Assembly: GCF_012274265.1 (NCBI RefSeq)
Contig: NZ_JAANYY010000002.1
Location: 806,001-870,000, forward strand
Source: Sphingopyxis microcysteis
GTDB lineage: Bacteria > Pseudomonadota > Alphaproteobacteria > Sphingomonadales > Sphingomonadaceae
Length of the DNA stretch: 64,000 nucleotides
Direction: 5' to 3'
The notes beneath the pieces were generated by a model that ran no database searches, was not told the DNA's origin, and saw only the letters and a program-made list of their open reading frames with translations. Below are positions 16,868 through 26,700 of the stretch, in pieces. The number at the start of each line of letters is the position of its first letter. The stretch's first letter is position 1. The position numbers and the translations under genes are program-made.

Positions 16868-17712
16868 GCAGTATCGACATTCAGGGATTCCCAAGAGCGT
16901 TGGTGTCTGATTCATGAGTTTCGGCAGATTGCGGAGGTATCATGGGTATCAAGCGGTACGAGTTGAGCGAGGCGCAGTGGGTTCGGATCGCGCCGATGCT
17001 GCCCGGCAAGGCATCTGATCCTGGCCGCACAGCATTGGATAACCGCCTGTTCGTGAACGGTGTTTTGTGGGTTTTGCGGTCGGGTGCGCGCTGGTCGGAC
17101 CTGCCGGAGCGCTATGGCAAGTACAAGACTGTCCACAAGCGCTTCACCCGCTGGGCCGCCGCCGGGGTGTGGGAAGGCATCTTCACCTCGCTCGCCCGCG
17201 ACCGGGACAATGAGTATCTGATGATCGACAGCTCGATCGTGCGCGCCCATGCCCAAGCGGCGACGGGTCAAAAAGGGGGCTCGGCGACCAGGCTCTGGGG
17301 CGCTCCCGAGGAGGACTGACCTCCAAATGGCATATCGCGGTCGATACCTTCGGACGACCGGTGCGCTTCATCCTGACCGGTGGCCATGTCAGCGATGCCA
17401 AGCTCGCGATCCCCTTGCTGACCGGTCTCGACGCTCGCCATGTCCTCGCCGACAAGGCTTATGACAGCCACGCCATCCTCGACCATGTCGAAACCAGCGG
17501 CGCTCGGCCCGTCATCCCCCAGCGCGTCTGCATGCCACGCCGACGCGATTTCGACCCCGCAATCTACAGGCTTCGCAACCGGATCGAGCGCACCATCGGC
17601 AAGCTCAAACAGCTACGCCGCGTCGCCACGCGATACGACCGCCTCCCACACAACTACCTCGCAACTCTATACCTCGCCGCCATCGCCTTCTGGTGCTGAA
17701 TGTCGATTCAAC
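16868..17712 (+). mobile_element. IS5-family (IS427-like) insertion sequence, about 845 bp
   Basis: The ends carry matching inverted repeats sharing the core ATCGACATTCAG: left at 16873-16884, right as its complement at 17696-17707. The element sits inside the older transposase gene, whose reading resumes across it (DRCP before, NAILSTVV after). The flanks are TTAG (16864-16867) and CTAG (17713-17716), both of the YTAR target type, one base different. The element encodes a two-frame transposase. Because the host gene reconstructs across the site, the boundaries are good to about one or two bases. Confidence 0.85.
16942..17699 (+). CDS. IS5-family DDE transposase, two frames joined by programmed -1 frameshift
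   Basis: The first frame (16942-17319) gives MGIKRYELSEAQWVRIAPML through IDSSIVRAHAQAATGQKGG, including the first catalytic Asp in MIDSS. The second frame continues as GDQALGRSRGGLTSKWH and then ILTGGHVSDAK, VLADKAYDS (second Asp) and YRLRNRIERTIGKLK (Glu), ending at 17699. The frames meet at a run of five A and five G at 17270-17279, a typical -1 slippage site in this group. A fused product would be about 251 residues with a full DDE set, so the element may still be active. No internal stop was seen in the joined frame. Confidence 0.88.
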
Positions 17713-18570
17713 CTAGGGCACCGATCGTCGCGTGCCGCAATCCGCCGCCAGTCCTTGAGACGCTCGAACGTGATCTCGACGCGATTGCGGCGTTTGTAGC
17801 CGCGCTTGTCATATTTGACGGTCTTGGTTCCGAGTCTCAGGCCCAAAATACAGGGCGTGATCCGCTTTTTTGGCAACGCGTCCCGGCGCCAGTCGCATCA
17901 TGGCACTGGTCGGCGAGCGCCTACTGTGCCTTAGGCGGATTATCGAGCAATGCGACTGCGCCGGCATAATCGTTAACCTGTCCGGAGGTCATGACATAGC
18001 TGATGGGACGATCATTCGCGTCAGTTACGGCAACCGGCTTGATGTTCATGCGCCGCCTTTCGCACAGTCGACCCGGCGTCCCCGACCCCCTTTTGCGCCT
18101 AGGCTAGGTGTCGTACGGTGCGTTTCGAGATAGGTGCGTCGATCATGAAGGTCCTACGATCGTGCGCTCGAAGGGTAGTTGGGCCTTTCATCATGTGGAT
18201 GAAGCTGCACTACTTCCAGCGATTGAAGATCGTCCCTTCAACAAGCTGAGGACAGCCTTCGCGGGGCCAGATGCTCTCGGTGCACCCTGTCATCTCCGCC
18301 CATTGCGGCCGACGAAGATAATGCCGCTCAAAATCTGTCGATCGTCGACCTGCTCGCGAGCATGGATCTTCGGAAGATACGGCTGAAGGCGCCCCATCTA
18401 CTTGGCGAGCAGCCAGACCAAATCGTTCGTAATTCAGGCTCCTCACCGCGAGCGTTAATGACAGCCGTCACGTCAAATCAACGGATCCTGAACCTAGGAT
18501 CATTCCTGCGGTCTAAATCGTGTCACCTTGGGCGCTTGCATTTGCAGCGTCCGCGGGGAACTAGTGTGGC

Positions 18571-20034
18571 ATGGATTTCGCGTTCAAAAATAGCTTTCGG
18601 GAGAACATGCAGGCCTTCTTTGCGCCGGCGGAGGCGGAAAAGCCGTCGGCACCCGAACTATTGATCATCAACCATACATTTGCCAGGCGACTTGGGATCA
18701 CTCCGGGGAGCGCGAACGACGGTGAACTTGCTCGTATCTTTGTCGGTGACCAGATGCCCAAGGGAAGTGCTCCGCTAGCCCTCCCTTACGCCGGCCATCA
18801 ATTCGGTCACTTCTCGCCACAGCTCGGCGACGGTCGGGCGCTACTCCTCGGTGAAATCATCACCCCCGATGGCGCTCGGTTTGACATTCAGCTCAAAGGC
18901 TCCGGCCCCACCCCATTTTCGCGCAACGGTGACGGCAAGGCGGCGCTCGGCCCGGTTCTACGCGAATATCTGGTGTCGGAAGCGATGGCGGCAATGGGGG
19001 TGCCCACCACCCGCTCACTCGCCGCTGTCGCGACGGGCGACCGTGTGCAGCGCGAGCGGTCGCATCCCGGCGCGGTGCTTACGCGCGTTGCAAGCAGCCA
19101 TATTCGGGTTGGGACCTTTCAGTTTTTTGCGGCGCATTTTGGTGTCGATCATGTGGTCAAACTGTCCGACTACACCATCTGGCGCCACTGGCCCGAACTG
19201 GCCGCTGCCGCCAACCCGCACCTCGCGCTGCTCGAACGCGTCATTGGCCTCCAATGTGAGCTTGTCGCGCGCTGGATGGGCGTCGGGTTCGTCCACGGCG
19301 TGATGAACACCGACAACGTCGCGATCTGCGGCGAGACGCTCGATTATGGCCCGTGCGCCTTTATGGACCGCTTTGCGGTGAACACCGTGTTCAGCTCGAT
19401 CGACACCAATGGGCGCTATGCCTATGGCCGCCAGCCGCAGATCACGCATTGGAACATGGCGCGCTTTGCCGAGGCGATGTTGCCCGCGATCCATGCTGTC
19501 GAACCGGCCGACGTCGACGCGGCCAAGGCGCTGGTCGACGCGATCCCCGCACGGTTCCGGGCAATATGGCTCAGCGAGTTGCGCGCAAAGCTGGGCCTGG
19601 GGAAGCCGCACAAGGATGATGAGAAGCTGATCGATTCGCTGTTCGGCGAGTTGGAACAGCATTCCGTCGATTTCACATCCTTCTTTCGCGCGCTGGCACA
19701 ACTTCTTCGCGGCGACGGCGATATGCTGCAATCGCTTTTGCCCGATGCCGAGGCGATGGCGCCGTGGATCGCCGACTGGTGGGCACAGCTGGAGCGCGAA
19801 GCGATCGCGCCGCTCGAACGCGCGGATGCCATGGACGCGGTAAATCCGCTCTATATCCCGCGCAATCACCAGGTTGAGGCCGCGCTGATTGCGGCAGAGG
19901 AAGGCGATATGGCGCCTTGGCACGCGTTGCTGGAGGTCGTTCAGAACCCCTATGTTCATCGTCCGGAATGGGACGTTTACGCGCATCCTGCACCCGAAGA
20001 TGCGGCGCCCCATGTCACCTTTTGCGGCACCTGA
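18571..20034 (+). CDS. selO: Protein adenylyltransferase SelO (YdiU family)
   Basis: A 487-residue pseudokinase-fold enzyme that transfers AMP from ATP to hydroxyl residues of target proteins, linked to redox stress in bacteria. Recognisable segments are LPYAGHQFGHFSPQLGDGRA, IQLKGSGPTPFSRNGDG, the catalytic-loop equivalent VHGVMNTDNVAICG and LDYGPCAFMDRF. The C-terminus ends FCGT, with a cysteine where some homologues have selenocysteine. It is the first gene after the IS scar and is transcribed away from the polysaccharide locus. Confidence 0.95.
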   Translation: MDFAFKNSFRENMQAFFAPAEAEKPSAPELLIINHTFARRLGITPGSANDGELARIFVGDQMPKGSAPLALPYAGHQFGHFSPQLGDGRALLLGEIITPDGARFDIQLKGSGPTPFSRNGDGKAALGPVLREYLVSEAMAAMGVPTTRSLAAVATGDRVQRERSHPGAVLTRVASSHIRVGTFQFFAAHFGVDHVVKLSDYTIWRHWPELAAAANPHLALLERVIGLQCELVARWMGVGFVHGVMNTDNVAICGETLDYGPCAFMDRFAVNTVFSSIDTNGRYAYGRQPQITHWNMARFAEAMLPAIHAVEPADVDAAKALVDAIPARFRAIWLSELRAKLGLGKPHKDDEKLIDSLFGELEQHSVDFTSFFRALAQLLRGDGDMLQSLLPDAEAMAPWIADWWAQLEREAIAPLERADAMDAVNPLYIPRNHQVEAALIAAEEGDMAPWHALLEVVQNPYVHRPEWDVYAHPAPEDAAPHVTFCGT

Positions 20035-20116
20035 GCTTAGTCGGCTGGATCGCTGCGGTTGAGCCATTTTGCCGCGACTGTTAGAGACCGCGCAGCACCA
20101 CAGGAGAACAGCGCCA

Positions 20117-21301
20117 GTGCCGAATGCTCGGGTCAAAGTCACAGTCGTCGGCACGGGTTATGTCGGGATTTCGAACGCGGTGCTGCTCGCGCAGCATAAT
20201 CGCGTGGTGGCACTCGATATCGATCGCCGCAAAGTGGACGAAATCAACGCGCGCCGATCGCCGATCGCCGATCCGGAGATCGAGGAGTATCTTGCAACGC
20301 GTGCGCTGGACCTGACCGCGACGATCGACAAGGCGACGGCTTATGGCGGCGCCGATTTCGTCGTCGTCGCGACGCCGACCGATTATGATCCCGACACCAA
20401 CTATTTCAACACAAGCTCGGTCGAATCGGTGATCGCGGATGCCAGGGAGCTGGCGCCAGACGCGGTGATTGTCGTCAAATCGACCGTTCCCGTGGGCTTC
20501 ACCGACCGTATGCGTGGCCAGCACGAGAGCGACGTGATCGTCTTTTCGCCCGAATTTCTTCGCGAGGGCCGCGCATTGTTCGACAACCTGCATCCCTCGC
20601 GGATCATCGTCGGCAACACGCATCCGCGCGCCGCGGAGTTCGCCCAGCTTTTGCTTTCCGCCTCATTGAAACCTGATGCGACCGTATTGCAGACGGGCAA
20701 TACCGAGGCCGAGGCGATCAAGCTGTTCGCCAACACCTATCTTGCGATGCGCGTCGCATTTTTCAACGAACTCGACACCTATGCCGCGATGCACGATGCC
20801 GATTCGCGTCAGATCATCGAAGGTGTCTGCCTCGACCCCAGGATCGGCAGTTTCTACAACAATCCGTCCTTCGGCTATGGCGGCTACTGCCTGCCCAAGG
20901 ACACCAAGCAGATGCTCGCCAATTATCGCGAAGTGCCGCAGAACCTGATCCAGGCGATCGTCGCGTCGAACACGACGCGCAAGGATTTTGTCGCCTCCGA
21001 AATCCTCAAGCGCGGTCCGCGCGTCGTGGGCATCCACCGCCTGGCAATGAAGGCCGGGTCGGATAATTTCCGCGCCAGCAGCATCCTCGGCGTGATGAAG
21101 CGGATCAAGGCCAAGGGGATCGAGGTGATCGTCTATGAACCTTTGATCGACGACGAGCGCCTGTTCAACTCGCGCGTCGTGCGCGACCTGGCCGCCTTCA
21201 AGGCCGAGGCGGACGTCATTATCGCCAACCGGGTCACCGACGAACTGGCCGATGTGACCGACAAGGTTTACAGCCGCGATCTGTTTGGCGTCGATTCCTA
21301 G
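20117..21301 (+). CDS. ugd: UDP-glucose 6-dehydrogenase
   Basis: Oxidises UDP-glucose to UDP-glucuronate. The 394-residue protein starts near the Rossmann motif [14 protein letters not shown], has [12 protein letters not shown] and [12 protein letters not shown], and the catalytic cysteine in [14 protein letters not shown]. The GTG at 20117 (10 nt after AGGAG) is preferred; an ATG at 20069 is in frame but adds a non-family leader. UDP-glucuronate could feed the UDP-glucuronate 4-epimerase encoded at 30162-31166. A perfect hairpin follows the stop codon. Confidence 0.93.
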   Translation: MPNARVKVTVVGTGYVGISNAVLLAQHNRVVALDIDRRKVDEINARRSPIADPEIEEYLATRALDLTATIDKATAYGGADFVVVATPTDYDPDTNYFNTSSVESVIADARELAPDAVIVVKSTVPVGFTDRMRGQHESDVIVFSPEFLREGRALFDNLHPSRIIVGNTHPRAAEFAQLLLSASLKPDATVLQTGNTEAEAIKLFANTYLAMRVAFFNELDTYAAMHDADSRQIIEGVCLDPRIGSFYNNPSFGYGGYCLPKDTKQMLANYREVPQNLIQAIVASNTTRKDFVASEILKRGPRVVGIHRLAMKAGSDNFRASSILGVMKRIKAKGIEVIVYEPLIDDERLFNSRVVRDLAAFKAEADVIIANRVTDELADVTDKVYSRDLFGVDS

Positions 21302-21310
21302 CAGCGGCGC

Positions 21311-21326
21311 GGGACGTCCGCGTCCC
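21311..21326 (+). terminator. GC-rich hairpin after ugd
   Basis: GGGACG-TCCG-CGTCCC forms a perfect 6-bp stem with a 4-nt loop 9 bp after the ugd stop. There is no U-run behind it, so it may be a weak terminator or an RNA 3'-end stabiliser. Confidence 0.4.
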
Positions 21327-21442
21327 GGACGACGGCGTATGGAAATGCGACGAAGCGAAGGGGAAACAGGGCTTTGGCCGCGTAGAATCCGGTTGCGCCG
21401 CGGCAGCGTGCCAGCCAGAGATGCCGTATCGACGGCTGACAG

Positions 21443-23770
21443 ATGCAAAACCCTGAAACCTCCAGTGATTATCACCCGGCGCGCCTGATGCGGTTGCGAC
21501 CGATATTGATTGTGTCGGCCTCGATATTCGGACTGGCCGGGACGGCTTCCGTCAGTGCGCAGCCGGTTGCGCCGCCAGAGGTCGTGCCGACGGTGGCACC
21601 CACAACCGATGCGGCGATCGCGGCGCCGACCCCGCCACCGCCCGGCGTGGCATTTCCCGAGGTGGCGCCGATTATCAGCGACGAAGAGTTTGAGAAGGCG
21701 ATCCCGCCGATCCCGGTCGAGGACGATCCTGAACTCGATCGGCCCCTCGAATCGATCGCCGAGTTTGAAAAGCGACAGGCCGCCGCGCCGACCGCCGCCA
21801 GCGATTCGGATGCTGATGCGCCGACGCCGGCGGTCGATGGCGTCCCGATCCCGGCGCTGGCCGACGGCGATGCGGTTGAGGTGATCGGCGATGCCCCGAT
21901 CACCGACAGCGAACTTGCAGCACCTTTGCCGCCACTTGAAAATTTCGATGTCGAGCCTGTCGAATTTGCCGAGGCTGAGGCCGACGATGATGATGTCAGC
22001 GTTGCATATGCCGTCCAGGTCAACGGGCTCGCGCCCGCCGATGATAGTACCGACGTCGATCTTGCCGACCTGTTTGGCGATCTGTCGGCGCTTTACGACG
22101 GCGATGGCAAGGCGGACAATGCCGCCATGGTGCGGGCGCGACTGACCGCCGACGGCGAGTTGATGCAGCGTATCCTGGCGTCTGAAGGCTATTACGATGC
22201 CGTCGTCGAGACACGGATCGATCGCGGCGAGCGCGAGGAACGGCAGGAGGGACAGCCGCGTCAGCGCCGACCGATCACTGCCGTGATCGATGTGACGCCG
22301 GGGGCGCAATATCGGCTGGCGGAGATCATCCTGAAGGCCGATCCGACCGTGCCGCCAAACCTGATCGCCGACAATTTTCCGCTGAGCGTCGGTGAACCGA
22401 TCGTCGCCCAGCGGGTGCAGGGCGCCGAGGCTGCGATCGCGCTGAAGCTGCCCGAAGAGGGCTATCCCTTTGCCGAAGTCGGACAGCGTGACATCCTGCT
22501 CGACGGAGCGACCGGTGACGGCGTCTATACGCTGCCCATCGACATCGGAAAACGATCGCGGTTCGGCGGGATCGAGACGACGGGCGATCTGGCGTTCGAT
22601 GCCGAACATGTTGCGGTGCTGGCGCGCTTCAAGCGCGGCGAGCTCTACGACAGCCGCAAGGTCGACGACCTGCGGCAGGCGCTGGTCGCGACCGGCCTGT
22701 TCGCCACGGTTGCCGCCGAGCCGCAGCCAACGGGCGAAAGTGCGGGCGACGATACCGAATATGTGACGATGCTGGTGACGCAGCAGGCGGGACCGCCGCG
22801 GACTTTGGCGGCGAGCGCGGGTTATGGGACAGGCGAGGGGATACGCCTCGAAGCCAGCTGGACGCATCGCAACCTGTTGCCGCCTGAGGGGGCGTTGATC
22901 TTTCGCGGGGTCGTCGGGACGCAGGAGCAGGGGCTCGGCGCCACGCTGCGCCGGTCGAACGCAGGCCGCCGCGACCGCACTTTTGAGCTGGTCGCCGAAG
23001 CGACGCGCAGCAATTACAACGCGTTCGAGGCGATCACCGGCCGCGTTGCGGCGCGGGTCAGCTATGATTCGACCCCGATCTGGCAGAAGAAATTCACCTA
23101 TGCATTCGGGGCCGAACTGATCGCGACGAGCGAAGATGATTATGATTTCACCCGCGGCACGCGCGACCGCGATTTCTACACGATTTTTGGGCTGACGGGC
23201 CAGGTCGGGATGGATCGCACCGACAGCCTGCTCGATCCGACCAAGGGATTTCGCGTGACCGCGCTGATCCAGCCCGAAGGCTCGCTCGCCGGGCAGTTTT
23301 CGCCCTACGCGCGGACGCGTCTCGACGTCAGCGGCTATTATCCGGTCACCGACAACGTCGTTTTGGCCGGGCGGGTGCGGGTCGGGTCGATCCTGGGTGC
23401 GGCGCGTGAGCGGCTGGCGCCATCGCGGCGTTTTTATGCCGGTGGCGGCGGGTCGGTGCGCGGGTTTGGCTATCAGGAACTGGGACCCAAGGATCCCAAT
23501 GATGATCCGATCGGTGGTCGCAGCGTCGCTGAAGCAGCTTTTGAAGGGCGCTATCGGTTCGGCAATTTCGGCGTCGTCGGGTTTGTCGATGCCGGACAGG
23601 TTTATCGCGGGTCGGCGCCGACATTTTCCGACCTTCGCTTCGGCGCCGGGATCGGCGCGCGCTATTATACCAACTTCGGGCCGATGCGACTGGACGTCGC
23701 GACGCCGATCGGGCGCAAGCCGGGAGAGGCATTGGTCAGCGTCTATGTGTCGATCGGACAGGCGTTCTGA
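21443..23770 (+). CDS. tamA: TamA-like outer-membrane assembly protein (BamA/Omp85 family)
   Basis: A 775-residue Omp85 protein. A signal peptide is visible (MRLRPILIVSASIFGLAGTA, cleavage near SAQP). Then comes a long acidic, proline- and alanine-rich segment (about residues 40-200), POTRA-like repeats (about 220-470), and a C-terminal 16-strand barrel ending in VSVYVSIGQAF with a terminal phenylalanine. The barrel carries the RFYAGGGGSVRGFGYQELGP motif of the family. The stop overlaps the start of tamB by one base, the usual tamA-tamB pairing. The start may be ATG 21443 or ATG 21488; the latter places the signal peptide at the very N-terminus. The acidic linker is longer than in enterobacterial TamA. 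Confidence 0.88.
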   Translation: MQNPETSSDYHPARLMRLRPILIVSASIFGLAGTASVSAQPVAPPEVVPTVAPTTDAAIAAPTPPPPGVAFPEVAPIISDEEFEKAIPPIPVEDDPELDRPLESIAEFEKRQAAAPTAASDSDADAPTPAVDGVPIPALADGDAVEVIGDAPITDSELAAPLPPLENFDVEPVEFAEAEADDDDVSVAYAVQVNGLAPADDSTDVDLADLFGDLSALYDGDGKADNAAMVRARLTADGELMQRILASEGYYDAVVETRIDRGEREERQEGQPRQRRPITAVIDVTPGAQYRLAEIILKADPTVPPNLIADNFPLSVGEPIVAQRVQGAEAAIALKLPEEGYPFAEVGQRDILLDGATGDGVYTLPIDIGKRSRFGGIETTGDLAFDAEHVAVLARFKRGELYDSRKVDDLRQALVATGLFATVAAEPQPTGESAGDDTEYVTMLVTQQAGPPRTLAASAGYGTGEGIRLEASWTHRNLLPPEGALIFRGVVGTQEQGLGATLRRSNAGRRDRTFELVAEATRSNYNAFEAITGRVAARVSYDSTPIWQKKFTYAFGAELIATSEDDYDFTRGTRDRDFYTIFGLTGQVGMDRTDSLLDPTKGFRVTALIQPEGSLAGQFSPYARTRLDVSGYYPVTDNVVLAGRVRVGSILGAARERLAPSRRFYAGGGGSVRGFGYQELGPKDPNDDPIGGRSVAEAAFEGRYRFGNFGVVGFVDAGQVYRGSAPTFSDLRFGAGIGARYYTNFGPMRLDVATPIGRKPGEALVSVYVSIGQAF

Positions 23771-26700
23771 TGGCCGACGAGGCGCCCGTGGCCGCCGACA
23801 CGGCGACAGCGGCAAAGCCGCGGAACTGGCCCATGGCGATTCTGCGCTGGATTGGCCTGTCGCTGCTGGGTTTGATCCTGTTGTTCGCGCTGTTCCTGGT
23901 CGGACTCAACAGCGACGCCGGGCGGCGCTTCGTTGTCACCCAAATCGAAAAATATGAATTCGAAAACGGGATGAAGATTGGCATCGGTCGGCTCGACGGG
24001 TCGCTCTATGGCCGCATGGTCATCCGCAATTTCACCCTGTCCGATCCGACGGGAGTATTTCTGGAATCGCCCGAGGTCCGGATCGACTGGCGGCCGATCC
24101 GCTATTTCGCCAACCATGTCGATATTCGTTCGGCGACTGCGGCGACGATGACGATGCGGAAAATACCCGCGTTCAAGGTCGTGCCCGACACGAGCGAGCC
24201 GCTGCTCCCTGATCTCGATATCGACGTCGGCAACCTGCGCGTCGATCGCTTTATCTTTGAGCCTGCCGTCGTCGGCGAGCGGCAGGAGGCGCGCTTGAAT
24301 GGCAAGATCGCGATCGCCGACCGGCGTGCGCAGATCACCGCCAATGCCGCCACGATCGGCGCCAATGCCAAGGGTGACACGCTGGCCCTTCGGCTCGATG
24401 CCGTTCCGGAAGCGAACCGCTTTGACGTAGGGGTGGACGTTAGCGCGCCGCAGGGGGGCGTACTAGCAGCGATGGGCGGCTTTGACCAACCAATGACTGC
24501 CAAGTTGGTAGGCCGCGGCGACTGGAAAGTCTGGAACGGCAATCTCACCGCCAATCTTGGCGCCGCACCGCTCGCGCGGCTGGCGCTGACGGCACGCAAT
24601 GGCACATTCGCCGTGAAAGGCGTCGCGCAGGCGTCGCGACTGTTCGACGGCCCGGTCGCGGCGCTGCTCGGGCCGGAAACCGCGGTGGATGTGACGGCCC
24701 GGCTCGCCGACCGCAAGGCCGACCTCGACGGTCGGTTCTCGTCCGACGCCTTCCGGCTGGGCGTGAGCGGCGGGGTCGACCTCGGCAACAGCCGGTACGA
24801 GGCGCTGCAACTGGCATTCGTGCTCCTTCGTCCGAGTGCGGTGGCGCCCGCGGTGCGGGCCAATGGCGTGCGGGCGATCGCGACGCTGGATGGCGCATTC
24901 GACGTGCCGACGGTCGAATATCAGGCGAACGCCACGACCCTCGCGGTCAACGACATCGTCGTCGAAACGCTTGCCCTCGCGGGGAAAGCGCGCGTCGACG
25001 CCGATCAGATCCTCATCCCGGTCGCCGGACGCGCAGCGCGGATACGCGGGCTTGATACCGTTGCAGGCGGTACGCTGGTCCAGGTGCGGCTCGACGGCGA
25101 TCTCGCTTACAGCAATGGACGGGTGCTCAGCGACAACTTGCGCCTGCGCTCGCCGCGCATCGACGCGAAGGCGATCGTCATCGCCGACCTCAATCGAGGC
25201 TTTTATACCGGCGCGATCGACGGACGGATCAACGACTATCGGGTCGAAAGCGTTGGCATCTTCGATATCGATACCGACGCCGATGTGAAGACCGCGCCGC
25301 GCGGTGGTTTCGAAATCGCCGGGCGCGTGCGCGCCCGTTCGACGCGTCTGTTCAACTCGGGCGTGCGCGATTTCCTGGGTGGTAATGCGACGGCGTCGGG
25401 CGACGTCCGCTACGGCACCGATGGCGTCGTGCGCTTCGCCAATCTGCGGCTGGCGGCGCCGCGCTTGCGCGTCACCGGCGGGCAGGGGAGTTATGCGCCC
25501 AACGGCCAGATCCAGATCAGTGCGCGCGCCAATTCGACCGACTATGGGCCCGTTGGCGTTCAGTTGGCCGGGACGATCAGCGATCCGCGTGCCGTCGTGA
25601 CGGCGGAGCGTCCGGGGCTTGGCATCGGGCTTGCCAATCTGGTCGCGCGGATCAACGGCGCGCCGAACGGGTATCGTCTCGCCGCCACCGGCGACACCGA
25701 TTATGGCCCGCTGGCGGCCGACGTCGTGCTGCTGACCGCAGCGGGACCATTGACCATCGACGTCGAGCGCGGCGATCTGTCGGGGATCGGTTTCAACGGG
25801 CGCCTGATGCGCAGTCAGGCGGGGCCGTTCGTTGGTCAGCTCAACGCGTCGGGGCAGGGGCTGGGCGGGCTCGTCCGACTGAGCGCTGCGGGGCAATATC
25901 AGGCGGCGGCGATCAACGTCCGCGCTAACAACGTCGTGCTGCCCGGCCCAGCCAAGCTGGCAGTCGGATCGGCGATCGTCGATGCCGACGTCACGCTCTA
26001 CGACACCCCGCATGTCGTAGGCGACATCCAGATCGCCGAAACGCGTATCCGCGAATATGACATTGCGGTCGGACGGTTGAAGATCGATTATCGCGACGGA
26101 CGCGGCAAGGCGCAGGCGCTCGTCGAGGGTACCAGCGGGGTGCCGTTCCGCATCGCCGCCAATGCCGATCTGACCCCCGCGCTGTGGCGTGCCTCGGTGC
26201 AGGGCCGCGCAACGGGGATCAATTTCCGCACCACCTCGCCCGCGCGGATCATCCCCGGCGCCGACGGTTATGAACTGCTGCCGACGATGGTCAATCTGGG
26301 CCGCGGCAGCAGCGCGCGCGTGGCCGGGCGGTTTGGCGAGGGGATCATGATCCAGAGCCGGCTCGAACGGGTCAATATGGCTATCCTGAACGCCGTTTAC
26401 CCCGACATGGGGCTAGGCGGGCGCGCAACCGGCAACCTCGATTTCGAGCAGGCTGGCGCAGAGAGTTTCCCGCGCGCCGATGCGCGCCTCTCGATCACCG
26501 GCTTTACCCGGACGACAGCAGCGTCGGTCAGCCAACCGGTCGATGTCAATTTTGTCGGCAAGCTGCTCAGCGACGGCGGCGAGGCGCGCGCGGTGATGCG
26601 CAAACGCGGCAGCGTGATCGGGCGCATGCAGGCGTCGCTCCGCCCGCTTGGCCCGGGTGCGGGCGACTGGATGACGCGGCTGCGCGCGGCGCCATTGGGC

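Larger units (their letters stand above)
16812..18430 (-). pseudogene. Remnant IS5-family transposase (stops, frameshifts, IS insertion)
   Basis: Read on the minus strand from about 18430, the protein begins VWLLAK-stop-MGRLQPYLPKIHA, continues VDDRQILSGIIFVGRNG, then decays. A second block reads NIKPVAVTDANDRPISYVMT with SGQVNDYAGAVALLDNPPKAQ, and a third YDKRGYKRRNRVEITFERLK with DWRRIAARDDRCP. At that point the younger IS interrupts it. The last residues, TVVLAATVIIWL, reappear on the other side and end at the stop at 16812. The order and motifs match intact sphingomonad IS5-type transposases. Several in-frame stops and shifts make it non-functional. Confidence 0.85.
16799..18491 (-). mobile_element. 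Degenerate older IS5-family element, split by a second IS
   Basis: A decayed insertion sequence whose transposase reads on the minus strand. Its two halves (16799-16867 and 17713-18491) lie on either side of a younger IS. Outer inverted repeats can still be matched: TCAGGAATCATTGAT at 16799-16813 and the complement of ATCAACGGATCCTGA at 18477-18491, agreeing at 12 of 15 positions. Exact ends and target duplication are not resolvable by eye. It fills the space between capE and selO. Confidence 0.75.

Noticed and set aside
16684..16917. 77-codon open frame upstream of the inner IS
   Set aside because: Crosses the outer IS end and the inner IS left repeat; no features of a gene.
16864..17716. 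Exact identical target duplication for the inner IS
   Set aside because: Flanks are TTAG and CTAG; one base differs, so only the YTAR type can be claimed.
18210..18446. 78-codon frame on the minus strand in the IS scar
   Set aside because: Reads out of frame through the decayed transposase; the correct frame gives recognisable transposase blocks.
20663..23815. 1050-codon open frame opposite ugd/tamA
   Set aside because: High-GC antisense shadow of tamA; low complexity and Arg/Asp rich.
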